Part shown: positions 42,600-50,600 of the stretch, one piece after another
How positions within the stretch are numbered: the stretch's first letter is position 1
Layout of the letters: each line of letters starts with the position of its first letter
DNA from: Flectobacillus major DSM 103
GTDB taxonomy: Bacteria > Bacteroidota > Bacteroidia > Cytophagales > Spirosomataceae
Direction of reading: 5' to 3'
DNA length: 64,000 nucleotides
NCBI RefSeq assembly: GCF_000427405.1
Contig: NZ_KE386491.1
Span: forward strand, 5,001,303-5,065,302
Notes under the pieces: model-generated
What the model was told of the DNA's origin: nothing
Seen by the model: only the letters and a program-made list of their open reading frames with translations
Databases searched by the model: none
Translations under genes and position numbers: made by a program

Positions 42600-43310
42600 A
42601 TGTCTCTCAAAATTCAAAATCTCACAAAAGTATATGGCCAACAAAAGGCGGTAAATGATATATCTTTTGACGTACAAAAAGGCGAAATTGTTGGTTTTCT
42701 GGGCCCCAATGGTGCAGGTAAGTCTACAACTATGAAAATTGCAACCTGTTATATTCCTGCTACTTCGGGTAGTGTAGAGGTTTGTGGCTTTGATGTCCGG
42801 CAATCACCTAACGATGTACGTCGTAATATTGGTTATTTGCCCGAACATAATCCACTTTATTTGGATATGTATGTCAAAGAGTTTCTTGAATTTGTGGGTG
42901 GTATCTATAAAATCAAGGGAAATACCTTAAAGCAGCGTATTGAAGAAGTAATTGAATTGGTAGGCTTACAGGTTGAGCAGAAAAAGAAAATAGGGCAACT
43001 CTCAAAAGGCTATCGCCAAAGGGTAGGGCTAGCACAAGCTCTAATTCATGACCCTCAGGTATTGATTTTGGACGAACCTACTACTGGCCTCGACCCCAAC
43101 CAGTTGGTCGAAATTAGAAGTGTGATTAAGCAAATTGGTCGAGAAAAAACCGTTATTTTTTCCACTCATATTATGCAAGAAGTAGAGGCCATTTGCGACC
43201 GTGTCGTTATTATTAATAAAGGGCAAGTTATGGAAAATCAACCGCTCGACAAACTTGTGCAGTCAGGCAAAAACCTAGAACAGATATTCAGAGATTTGAC
43301 GACAAGGTAA
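42600..43310 (+). CDS. gldA: ABC transporter ATPase, GldA-like
   Basis: The ATG at 42600 is chosen over an in-frame TTG at 42594; the product is 236 residues. Walker A is GPNGAGKST, the signature is LSKGYRQRVGLAQAL (not LSGGQ), Walker B is VLILDEPTTGLDP, and the H-loop is STHIM. GYLPEHNPLYLDMYVKEFLEF is the pattern I associate with GldA, the ATPase of the gliding-motility ABC transporter GldAFG. GldA of Flavobacterium is, from memory, about 298 residues. Here about 60 residues before the terminal KNLEQIFRDLT are absent. No gldF or gldG follows; instead a palindromic element begins 19 bp after the stop. Confidence 0.78.
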   Translation: MSLKIQNLTKVYGQQKAVNDISFDVQKGEIVGFLGPNGAGKSTTMKIATCYIPATSGSVEVCGFDVRQSPNDVRRNIGYLPEHNPLYLDMYVKEFLEFVGGIYKIKGNTLKQRIEEVIELVGLQVEQKKKIGQLSKGYRQRVGLAQALIHDPQVLILDEPTTGLDPNQLVEIRSVIKQIGREKTVIFSTHIMQEVEAICDRVVIINKGQVMENQPLDKLVQSGKNLEQIFRDLTTR

Positions 43311-43329
43311 TAAAATAACCAAGCATAAA

Positions 43330-43615
43330 AAACATGAGCTAGCCCTAATTTAGTGATTATTTTTGAAGATGCTTTTCATCAGTAGTGATTTAATGCTTTG
43401 CGGCTAAAAATGTATCATGCTGACATTTAACATTCAAAAGGTGTTCGAAACTAGTTTTTCGAACGCCTTTTGAATGAATAGCCCCAGATTTGCTATCGTT
43501 TGAGCAATTGATAATTCCCTTCAAAATTCACTTGATGACCTACCTTATGAATCCCAACAAACACAAATAGGAGATTTCTTTAAATATTACTTAAAATTCG
43601 GGATGACTCATGTTT
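43330..43615 (-). mobile_element. Non-autonomous palindromic element, copy B (MITE-like, 286 bp)
   Basis: Ends are inverted repeats (left AAACATGAGCTAGCCCTAAT; right, read on the other strand, AAACATGAGTCATCCCGAAT; 18 of 22 bases agree). Its reverse complement aligns with 17161-17444 over the full length. The central hairpin (43431-43449 with 43458-43476) has a 19-bp stem with one G-T pair. It lies between convergent gldA and the MlaF-like gene, 7 bp from the latter's stop. No coding capacity is seen. Confidence 0.75.
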
Positions 43616-43622
43616 ATGCTTT

Positions 43623-44369
43623 TTATTTTCTTAAATCTTGCAAAAGCTTACTCGAAAACAAAAATTCATTGAGTTCGGGTACCGTATTTTGTAGAATATT
43701 GGTATTGTCGCCTTCCCAAAGCTTCTGACCTTTGTACAAAAACATAATACGCTCGCCAATACCCATCACCGAACTCATATCGTGTGTAATAACGATAGTT
43801 GTGATATTGAACTCGTCGGTAATTTCTTTGATTAAATCATCAATTTTGACAGATGTGAGTGGGTCGAGGCCAGAGTTGGGTTCGTCACAAAAAAGGTATT
43901 TAGGGTTCATTACGATTGCTCGTGCAATACCTACCCTTTTTTTCATACCGCCCGATATTTCGGAAGGTGTTCGTTGACCAGCATTTTCCAATCCTACCCT
44001 TTGCAAGCAAAATTCGGCACGGTCAATCTTTTCCTTTTCCGACATATTGGTAAGCATATCCAACGGGAATTTTACATTTTCGAGTACCGTTTTTGAGTCG
44101 AATAAAGCTCCTCCCTGAAACAAAACGCCCATTTCTCTGCGAATTTCTTTTTGTACTTCCTCTTCAGAATTATGGAAATCTCGGCCATCGTACAAAATAT
44201 GTCCTGTTTCAGGCTTAATAATACCAATCATACATTTGAGTAGTACACTTTTACCAGTGCCACTTCCCCCAATAATCAAAGAGGTGTCGCCAGGCTTAAA
44301 TTGCCCGCTAATGCCAAGTAATATATCTCGACCGTTAAAGGATTTACAAACGTTGTTAATTTCTATCAT
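43623..44369 (-). CDS. mlaF: MlaF-like ABC transporter ATPase
   Basis: The 248-residue ATPase has Walker A GGSGTGKSVLL, the signature ISGGMKKRVGIARAI, Walker B FCDEPNSGLDP and the H-loop THDMSSV. VLFQGGALFDSKTVLENVKFPLD and the SGGMKKR signature are typical of MlaF/MkL, the ATPase of the lipid transporter that moves phospholipids between the outer and inner membrane. The permease MlaE and the MCE protein MlaD are not in the adjacent sequence, though the upstream side is 231 bp of gap before the photolyase. It is likely cytoplasmic and pairs with an MlaE elsewhere. Confidence 0.85.
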   Translation of the reverse strand: MIEINNVCKSFNGRDILLGISGQFKPGDTSLIIGGSGTGKSVLLKCMIGIIKPETGHILYDGRDFHNSEEEVQKEIRREMGVLFQGGALFDSKTVLENVKFPLDMLTNMSEKEKIDRAEFCLQRVGLENAGQRTPSEISGGMKKRVGIARAIVMNPKYLFCDEPNSGLDPLTSVKIDDLIKEITDEFNITTIVITHDMSSVMGIGERIMFLYKGQKLWEGDNTNILQNTVPELNEFLFSSKLLQDLRK

Positions 44370-44599
44370 TTGTTCTCATTAGAGGAGTGGAATTTTTACC
44401 CGAGAGCCACACCCAATATTTATATTATAGTCCAACAAATTTAACGAAACTTATAGACATTCAGTATTTTTGGTTTAGAATTCCATTGGTTTCAGTATTT
44501 ACACCTGCCAAGATATGCTTGTTGCTATTGTATAAAAATAGCAAAATACTACCTTAGTACAGATACGCCCACTTATTGGCCAAATATCAGACACTTTTC

Positions 44600-46138
44600 T
44601 TATAGTGTTTCTATATTTTCTAAGTAAAAATCGGCTTGTTTGAGTAGCTCTTGTTTCGTGCTATCAGACATTTTATGGAGGCTCATATACGCCATACCAA
44701 TACGTGGATTTTTTTCTAGTAAAGCTCTATTTCGGTCAAAAAAGTGCCAATAAAAGCTATTAAAAGGACAGGCTTTATCGCCAGTTTTTTTGTTTTTATC
44801 ATAAAAACATGTGCCGCAATAATGGCTCATTTTATCAATATAGTTGGCCGAAGCAACGTATGGTTTTGAACCTACAATTCCTCCGTCGGCATACTGGCTC
44901 ATACCCCTAGTATTCGTGATTTCGACCCACTGAATAGCATCAATATAAATCCCCAAATACCAAGTATCTACTTCGTCGGGATGAATGCCTGTGAGTAGCA
45001 TAAAATTGCCTGTCAACATTAGCCTTTGAATATGATGTGCGTAAGCATACTCCAAACTTTGCCCAATACTGTGGCGAAGGCAAGCCATTTTGGTTTGGCC
45101 AGTCCAAAACCACGAAGGAAGCTTTCTGTTGTGTCCAAAGAAATTCATGCTAGCAAACTCAGGCATTTTTGCCCAATAAATACCACGCATATATTCTCGC
45201 CAGCCTAATATTTGTCTAATAAATCCTTCAATTTGAGCAATCGAAATAGTGTTCTGGTTTTGCTCCCAATAGTGAACACTTTTCTGAATGACTTCTAGTG
45301 GATGTAACAATTTGAGATTAAGTGAAAACGATAGCCTAGAATGATAAATAGACCAATAGGCGGGGTGCATCGCGTCTTCATAAGTACCAAAATAAGCAAG
45401 GCAGTGTTGAATAAAATAGTCTAACAAAGCCAAGCTTTCGGTACGGCTCACAGGCCAACTAAAGTGATTGACTTGGATGTTACCTATTGTTGGGATAGCA
45501 AACCGATGAATTAACCCAACGATATGCTCTACATTCTTTTCAAAAACTAAAGGTTGAATAGGCTGATGTTCTTTGGGAAGCTTTTTACGATTATCGGCAT
45601 CGTAGTTCCATTGGCCAGAAATAGGCTGACCTTCGTCCATCAGTATATTATATTTTTTACGCATCATTCTATAAAAGCTTTCCATCAGGTACGTTTTTTT
45701 ACCCTTAAAAAATGATGCTAAGTCATCTCTTTTGCTCAAAAAATGTTCAGAATCGACAGCTTTCGATGGAATATGGATAGATTGACAAAAAAGTTGTAAT
45801 TGATGGTCGAGGCGATATTCATCGGGGAGCTGATATTCAAATAACTGTATGTCTAGTTCTTGAATAAGCCAAAGCAGATTATTGGTTAACGACTGTGTAT
45901 TTATTTCATCATCTAGCATAATGTAATTTATGCGATGCCCTTGCTCGTGCAATTCTTGGGAAAACTGCCTCATAGCCATAAAAAAACCAACTACTTTTTG
46001 GATATGGTGAGTTACATAGTCTGTTTCTTGACGTATTTCCATCATCACATACAAAATAGAGTTGTCAACGCTATCAAACCACGAATGTTTGTGATTGAGT
46101 TGGTCGCCCAAAATAAGGCGTAAAGTTGTAATTTTCAT
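44600..46138 (-). CDS. phrB: Iron-sulfur photolyase/cryptochrome (PhrB-type, 6-4 photolyase group)
   Basis: The 512-residue protein is of the FeS-BCP class. It starts LRLILGDQLNHKHSWF. Four cysteines fit the iron-sulfur site: Cys353 (KMACLRHSIG), Cys441 and Cys444 (HYCGTCFYDKN), and Cys457 (DKACPFNSFYWHF). I recall the Agrobacterium PhrB ligands as Cys350, 438, 441 and 454, exactly the same spacing shifted by 3. The C-terminal region has the FAD-binding IQRLMLTGNFMLL. The family repairs UV-induced (6-4) photoproducts using light, with a ribolumazine antenna. It is monocistronic. Confidence 0.9.
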   Translation of the reverse strand: MKITTLRLILGDQLNHKHSWFDSVDNSILYVMMEIRQETDYVTHHIQKVVGFFMAMRQFSQELHEQGHRINYIMLDDEINTQSLTNNLLWLIQELDIQLFEYQLPDEYRLDHQLQLFCQSIHIPSKAVDSEHFLSKRDDLASFFKGKKTYLMESFYRMMRKKYNILMDEGQPISGQWNYDADNRKKLPKEHQPIQPLVFEKNVEHIVGLIHRFAIPTIGNIQVNHFSWPVSRTESLALLDYFIQHCLAYFGTYEDAMHPAYWSIYHSRLSFSLNLKLLHPLEVIQKSVHYWEQNQNTISIAQIEGFIRQILGWREYMRGIYWAKMPEFASMNFFGHNRKLPSWFWTGQTKMACLRHSIGQSLEYAYAHHIQRLMLTGNFMLLTGIHPDEVDTWYLGIYIDAIQWVEITNTRGMSQYADGGIVGSKPYVASANYIDKMSHYCGTCFYDKNKKTGDKACPFNSFYWHFFDRNRALLEKNPRIGMAYMSLHKMSDSTKQELLKQADFYLENIETL

Positions 46139-46179
46139 GAAGAGAAAACCACATTATACAGCTAATTGTTTGGGTAACA

Positions 46180-46218
46180 AAAAGCCTCTTACTGAAATAA
46201 GTTCAATAAGAGGCTTTT
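46180..46218 (-). terminator. Terminator of the sdh operon
   Basis: AAAAGCCTCTT (46180-46190) pairs with AAGAGGCTTTT (46208-46218), with further partial pairing inside. It lies just past the sdhB stop on the minus strand. Confidence 0.85.
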
Positions 46219-46242
46219 GTAATAGAAAGAAGTACGAAAGTA

Positions 46243-47001
46243 CTATTTAGAAGACAATACAGCACTAAAGTACTCACGGTTCATACGAGCGATATTTTCC
46301 AAAGAAATTTCTTTTGGACATTCAGCTTCGCAAGCACCTGTGTTGGTACAAGCACCAAAGCCCTCTGCATCCATTTGTGCAACCATTTTTTCGGCACGCA
46401 TAGTACGCTCAGCTTGTCCTTGTGGCAACAACGACAATTGAGATATTTTAGCAGAAGTAAATAACATAGCCGAAGCATTTTTGCAGGCAGCTACACAAGC
46501 ACCACAACCAATACAAGCTGCTGCTGCGAAGGCCTCATCAGCATTTTCTTTTGGAATAGGTAAAGCGTTGGCATCTTGAGCATTACCAGTATTAACAGAC
46601 ACGAAACCACCTGCCGAAATAATACGGTCGAAAGCAGAACGGTTTACGGCTAAGTCTTTAATTACAGGGAATGCTGCAGCTCTCCAAGGCTCAACGGTAA
46701 TTGTTTCACCTGATTGGAAAGAACGCATGTGCAACTGGCAAGTAGTAACGCCGCGGTTAGGGCCATGAGGGCTACCATTGATATACATCGAACACATACC
46801 GCAAATACCTTCACGGCAGTCGTGGTCGAAAGCGATTGGCTCTTGGCCTTCGTTGATTAATCTTTCATTAAGAACGTCAAACATTTCGAGGAATGACATA
46901 TCCTCAGAAATACCAGTAACGTCGTAAGTCTCGAATCTACCCTCCGAGTTGGCATTTTTTTGACGCCAGATTTTGAGCGTCAAGTTCATATTTCCTTCCA
47001 T
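46243..47001 (-). CDS. sdhB: Succinate dehydrogenase/fumarate reductase iron-sulfur subunit
   Basis: The 252-residue subunit carries three Fe-S clusters. The 2Fe-2S ligands are in [27 protein letters not shown] (about 62-88), the 4Fe-4S ligands in [13 protein letters not shown] (about 150-162), and a third set in [15 protein letters not shown] (about 215-230). It passes electrons from the flavoprotein to the membrane quinone site. It follows sdhA on the same strand, but a 390-bp gap bounded by an inverted repeat separates them. A start 4 codons later (MNLTLKIW) is possible. Confidence 0.95.
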   Translation of the reverse strand: MEGNMNLTLKIWRQKNANSEGRFETYDVTGISEDMSFLEMFDVLNERLINEGQEPIAFDHDCREGICGMCSMYINGSPHGPNRGVTTCQLHMRSFQSGETITVEPWRAAAFPVIKDLAVNRSAFDRIISAGGFVSVNTGNAQDANALPIPKENADEAFAAAACIGCGACVAACKNASAMLFTSAKISQLSLLPQGQAERTMRAEKMVAQMDAEGFGACTNTGACEAECPKEISLENIARMNREYFSAVLSSK

Positions 47002-47019
47002 TTTGTTGGCTGTTTGAAG

Positions 47020-47392
47020 ATTTGAAAATTTGAAGATTTGAAAATGAAGGAAATAAAATGCTATTATTTCAGCTTCATTTTAGAACTGTGATTATTCAGG
47101 AGTGTCTCCTAATAATTACAGTTAATTCTTCAAGGATTATGTTTTCTGCTTTTGGGTAAAGCTCGGTCAAAGCCAATACTTAGTGTTATTGGGTTGAGCC
47201 TCCCATAATTTACATCAATAGTAGTATTGCCTTACTATTGATTTCTAATACTACATAATTTGATGATTTGTAGAGAAAATGAAAGTATTTGATTGGTTTT
47301 GGGAATATTTCTCTTAAAAGGCTATTTTAACTAGAAACCTACCACAAGTTTTATCATTCTACTTTCATTTTCAAATCAGCAAATTTTCAAAT
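47020..47392. repeat. 29-bp inverted repeats bounding the sdhA-sdhB gap
   Basis: The left arm (47020-47048) and the reverse complement of the right arm (47364-47392) agree at 27 of 29 positions; both begin ATTTGAAAATTTG and end GATTTGAAAATGAA. The right arm touches the sdhA stop codon. A hairpin at 47091-47116 (ATTATTCAGGAG/CTCCTAATAAT) lies inside. No gene is seen in the 315 bp between the arms. Confidence 0.6.
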
Positions 47393-49374
47393 TATTTATA
47401 GCTACGTTGAGCAATTTTAATATTTTCGTACACCAATTCTTCTTTGTGTAGTTCGTATTGAGAATCACCTTTGTATTCCCATGCTGCAACGTAAGCATAA
47501 TTTTCGTCGTCACGTTTTGCTTCACCTTCTTCTGTTTGGTATTCTTCACGGAAGTGGCCACCACAAGACTCGTTACGATTCAAAGCATCGATACACATCA
47601 ATTCGCCCAATTCTAAGAAGTCAGCCACACGAGTAGCTTTTTCTAATTCAGGGTTAAATTCATCAGCATCGCCAGGAATACGAACCTCTGACCAGAATTC
47701 TTTACGAAGAGCTTTGATTTCTTCGATAGCTTCTTTCAAGCCAGCTTCGTTACGAGCCATACCACACTTATCCCACATGATTTTACCTAATTTTTTGTGG
47801 AAATAATCAACAGATTTAGAGCCTTTGATAGTCATCAATTTGTTGATAGTATCTTGTACAGCTTTTTCGGCTGCCACAAACTCAGGGGCATCGGTAGGAA
47901 TAGCTTTTGTACGGATATCGCCAGAAAGATATGAACCAATTGTATATGGAATTACGAAATAACCATCGGCCAAACCTTGCATCAAAGCTGACGCTCCTAA
48001 ACGGTTGGCACCGTGGTCAGAGAAGTTAGCTTCGCCCAAAGCATAAAGCCCCGGTACTGTAGTCATCAAGTTGTAATCAACCCAAAGGCCACCCATTGTA
48101 TAGTGTACCGCTGGATAAATACGCATAGGAACTTCGTAAGGGTTTTCGCCAGTAATTTGTTTGTACATATCAAACAAGTTACCATATTTTTCTTTCACAA
48201 CTTCTTTACCCATGGCTTTCAATTCTTCTTCCGAAGCATTATGAATACCTCTTTTGTTGGCTTCGCCACGGCCATAACGCAAGATTGCCGCAGCGTAGTC
48301 AAGGTAAACAGCCATTTTAGAAGCACCAACACCATAGCCAGCATCGCAACGCTCTTTGGCAGCACGAGAGGCAATATCACGAGGTACAAGGTTACCAAAA
48401 GCAGGGTAACGACGCTCCAAGTAATAATCACGTTCGTCTTCAGGAATTTGGTTGGCAGGGCGAGTATCATTAGGTTTTTTAGGAACCCAAATACGACCAT
48501 CGTTACGCAACGATTCAGACATCAATGTCAATTTTGATTGATGGTCGCCAGATACAGGAATACAAGTAGGGTGAATTTGAGTATAACAAGGGTTACCAAA
48601 GAATGCCCCTTTTTTGTGAGCTTTCCATGCCGCTGTAACGTTAGAACCCATTGCATTGGTAGACAAATAGAACACGTTGCCATACCCCCCCGAGCACAAC
48701 AATACAGCATGTCCGAAGTGGCGTTCTAATTTACCTGAAATAAGGTCACGAGCAATAATACCACGGGCTTTGCCTTCAACCATTACAACATCCATCATTT
48801 CGTGGCGAGTAAATAATTCTACATTACCCAAACCAACCTGACGTTGTAAAGCCGAATATGCCCCCAATAGTAACTGTTGACCTGTTTGGCCAGCAGCATA
48901 AAAAGTACGTTGTACTTGTGTACCACCAAAAGAACGGTTAGATAATAATCCACCATATTCACGAGCAAAAGGTACACCTTGAGCTACGCATTGGTCGATA
49001 ATACTACCCGATACCTCTGCCAAACGGTGAACGTTAGCTTCTCTGGCACGGTAGTCACCACCTTTGATAGTATCATAGAAAAGACGATAAACAGAGTCAC
49101 CATCGTTTTGGTAGTTTTTGGCAGCATTAACACCCCCTTGAGCTGCAATTGAGTGAGCACGGCGAGGAGAGTCTTGGAAGCAAAAAGCCTTAACTTTATA
49201 CCCCATTTCAGCCAAAGAAGCTGCCGCAGATGCACCAGCCAAGCCAGTACCTACTACGATAATTTCAATATTCCGCTTGTTTGCGGGGTTTACCAATGGC
49301 ACGGTCGAACGGTACTTTGTCCATTTTTCCGACAGTTGTCCATCAGGAATTTTAGCATCTAATCGAGTTGACAT
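47392..49374 (-). CDS. sdhA: Succinate dehydrogenase/fumarate reductase flavoprotein subunit
   Basis: The 660-residue subunit has the FAD-binding [20 protein letters not shown] (about 36-55), the covalent-FAD-type [29 protein letters not shown], the substrate-binding [12 protein letters not shown], and [16 protein letters not shown] near the C-terminus. The length and [41 protein letters not shown] match the Bacteroidota/epsilon type that works with a single cytochrome b subunit. With SdhB and SdhC it oxidises succinate to fumarate, or the reverse, at the inner membrane. A gap of 80 bp separates it from sdhC. Confidence 0.96.
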   Translation of the reverse strand: MSTRLDAKIPDGQLSEKWTKYRSTVPLVNPANKRNIEIIVVGTGLAGASAAASLAEMGYKVKAFCFQDSPRRAHSIAAQGGVNAAKNYQNDGDSVYRLFYDTIKGGDYRAREANVHRLAEVSGSIIDQCVAQGVPFAREYGGLLSNRSFGGTQVQRTFYAAGQTGQQLLLGAYSALQRQVGLGNVELFTRHEMMDVVMVEGKARGIIARDLISGKLERHFGHAVLLCSGGYGNVFYLSTNAMGSNVTAAWKAHKKGAFFGNPCYTQIHPTCIPVSGDHQSKLTLMSESLRNDGRIWVPKKPNDTRPANQIPEDERDYYLERRYPAFGNLVPRDIASRAAKERCDAGYGVGASKMAVYLDYAAAILRYGRGEANKRGIHNASEEELKAMGKEVVKEKYGNLFDMYKQITGENPYEVPMRIYPAVHYTMGGLWVDYNLMTTVPGLYALGEANFSDHGANRLGASALMQGLADGYFVIPYTIGSYLSGDIRTKAIPTDAPEFVAAEKAVQDTINKLMTIKGSKSVDYFHKKLGKIMWDKCGMARNEAGLKEAIEEIKALRKEFWSEVRIPGDADEFNPELEKATRVADFLELGELMCIDALNRNESCGGHFREEYQTEEGEAKRDDENYAYVAAWEYKGDSQYELHKEELVYENIKIAQRSYK

Positions 49375-49454
49375 AATTATTAATTACAAATTTTAATTAT
49401 GAAATGAATGAAAATTCAGTGCTTGCGTAAAGGTTTAACTCAAACGCTCAACAC

Positions 49455-50123
49455 TTATTTAATAATACCTAAATACATAGCAACTGGCATAGCTGCAAAC
49501 ACTAATGGTACTATAATGGCAAATGCAACACCAACCGACTTCACAAACGGTGTGTATTTTGGATGATTCCAGCCCAATGATTGGAAGGCACTCTGAAAAC
49601 CATGCAACAAGTGATACGCCAATGAAATACAACCAGCTACATACACCAATACTACTGGTAATAATTCAAACGTTTCTTTCATTTCTTGGAACAATGTTTC
49701 TTCTCCGCTCGTAATGTGATCTGTAAAACGACTTACAACCCAGAAATGCTTTAAGTGCAAGACCAAAAAGATTAATAACAAGGTGCCTAATAATCCCATA
49801 GAACGAGAGTACCAAGTACTGTTATCCTTTGAAGTAACGGCATACTTAACTGGACGCTTCTTGCTATTTGCCGACCACAACATAAGGCCGTCTACAATGT
49901 GTGCAATCAGACCCACAAATAGACCAATTTCAGCGGTACGGATAAAAAAGTTACTACCCATAAATTCTGCCGCAGCATTGAAGGTTTCGCCACCGTCATT
50001 CAAAAAAATGCAAGCATTAATACCACAATGGACGAGAAGGAAGGCTACCAATGATAGGCCTGTTATCGCCATGATGAGCTTTCTGCCCAGTGAACTTGAT
50101 AAATTTTTTGTTACCCAAGACAT
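49455..50123 (-). CDS. sdhC: Succinate dehydrogenase cytochrome b subunit
   Basis: The 222-residue protein has five predicted membrane helices (about 14-32, 59-79, 108-127, 151-173, 197-218). Histidines for two b-type hemes include VAFLLVHCGIN, GLIAHIVDGLML, VLHLKHFW and AYHLLHGFQSAFQ. This is the single-subunit di-heme membrane anchor (cytochrome b558 family) used by Bacteroidota and Gram-positive bacteria. It is the first gene of the sdhC-sdhA-sdhB operon. TAATTTTG on the minus strand (50169-50176) may be its -7 promoter element. Confidence 0.94.
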   Translation of the reverse strand: MSWVTKNLSSSLGRKLIMAITGLSLVAFLLVHCGINACIFLNDGGETFNAAAEFMGSNFFIRTAEIGLFVGLIAHIVDGLMLWSANSKKRPVKYAVTSKDNSTWYSRSMGLLGTLLLIFLVLHLKHFWVVSRFTDHITSGEETLFQEMKETFELLPVVLVYVAGCISLAYHLLHGFQSAFQSLGWNHPKYTPFVKSVGVAFAIIVPLVFAAMPVAMYLGIIK

Positions 50124-50600
50124 TTTTTTATAAGTTATTGGTTATTAATTAGTTAACAATTAATAGTGCAAAATTAAGGACAATAAAGAGCTAACCCCCT
50201 ATTGATTAATTGCTATTAACTATTAATTAGTTGAAAAATTGAACTCAAAACTACAATCGAAACGTCTGCCAATCAAATAATCTATAAGATTTTAGCAATT
50301 ATTTATAATATTTCTACGTTTTTTTACTGTATTCTGGCATTTAGTGAAATATTATTCCGAATAACTTACTGCCAACAATTACTAGAATTAAGCGTTGTAT
50401 CGTTGTAGCAATGATGCGGTACCTTCATCATTCAAGCTCAATTCTGAATAACCAACTTCGTGTTTGATTTTTTTGTTTTGTTAGTTCAGAAAAAATTTAT
50501 TCTCTAACTTGTAGCTGTAAAGTGTGTAGGAAAGGAAATGAAAGTCACCAACGGGCTTTCTTGAGCCGTTTATCCTCAAAACTTTTTATTAATCTTACTT
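50124..50600. other. 477-bp divergent region between sdhC and a secreted-protein gene
   Basis: No gene is seen. The sdhC side holds AT-rich repeats: TATTAATTAGTT occurs at 50144-50155 and again at 50221-50232, with imperfect inverted pairing of AGTTAAC..AATTAAT between them. This may be regulatory or a small repeat unit. The remaining sequence is featureless to me. Confidence 0.45.

Noticed and set aside
48013-48537. A 174-codon frame on the plus strand inside sdhA
   Set aside because: It is antisense to the well-conserved FAD protein and has no family motif.
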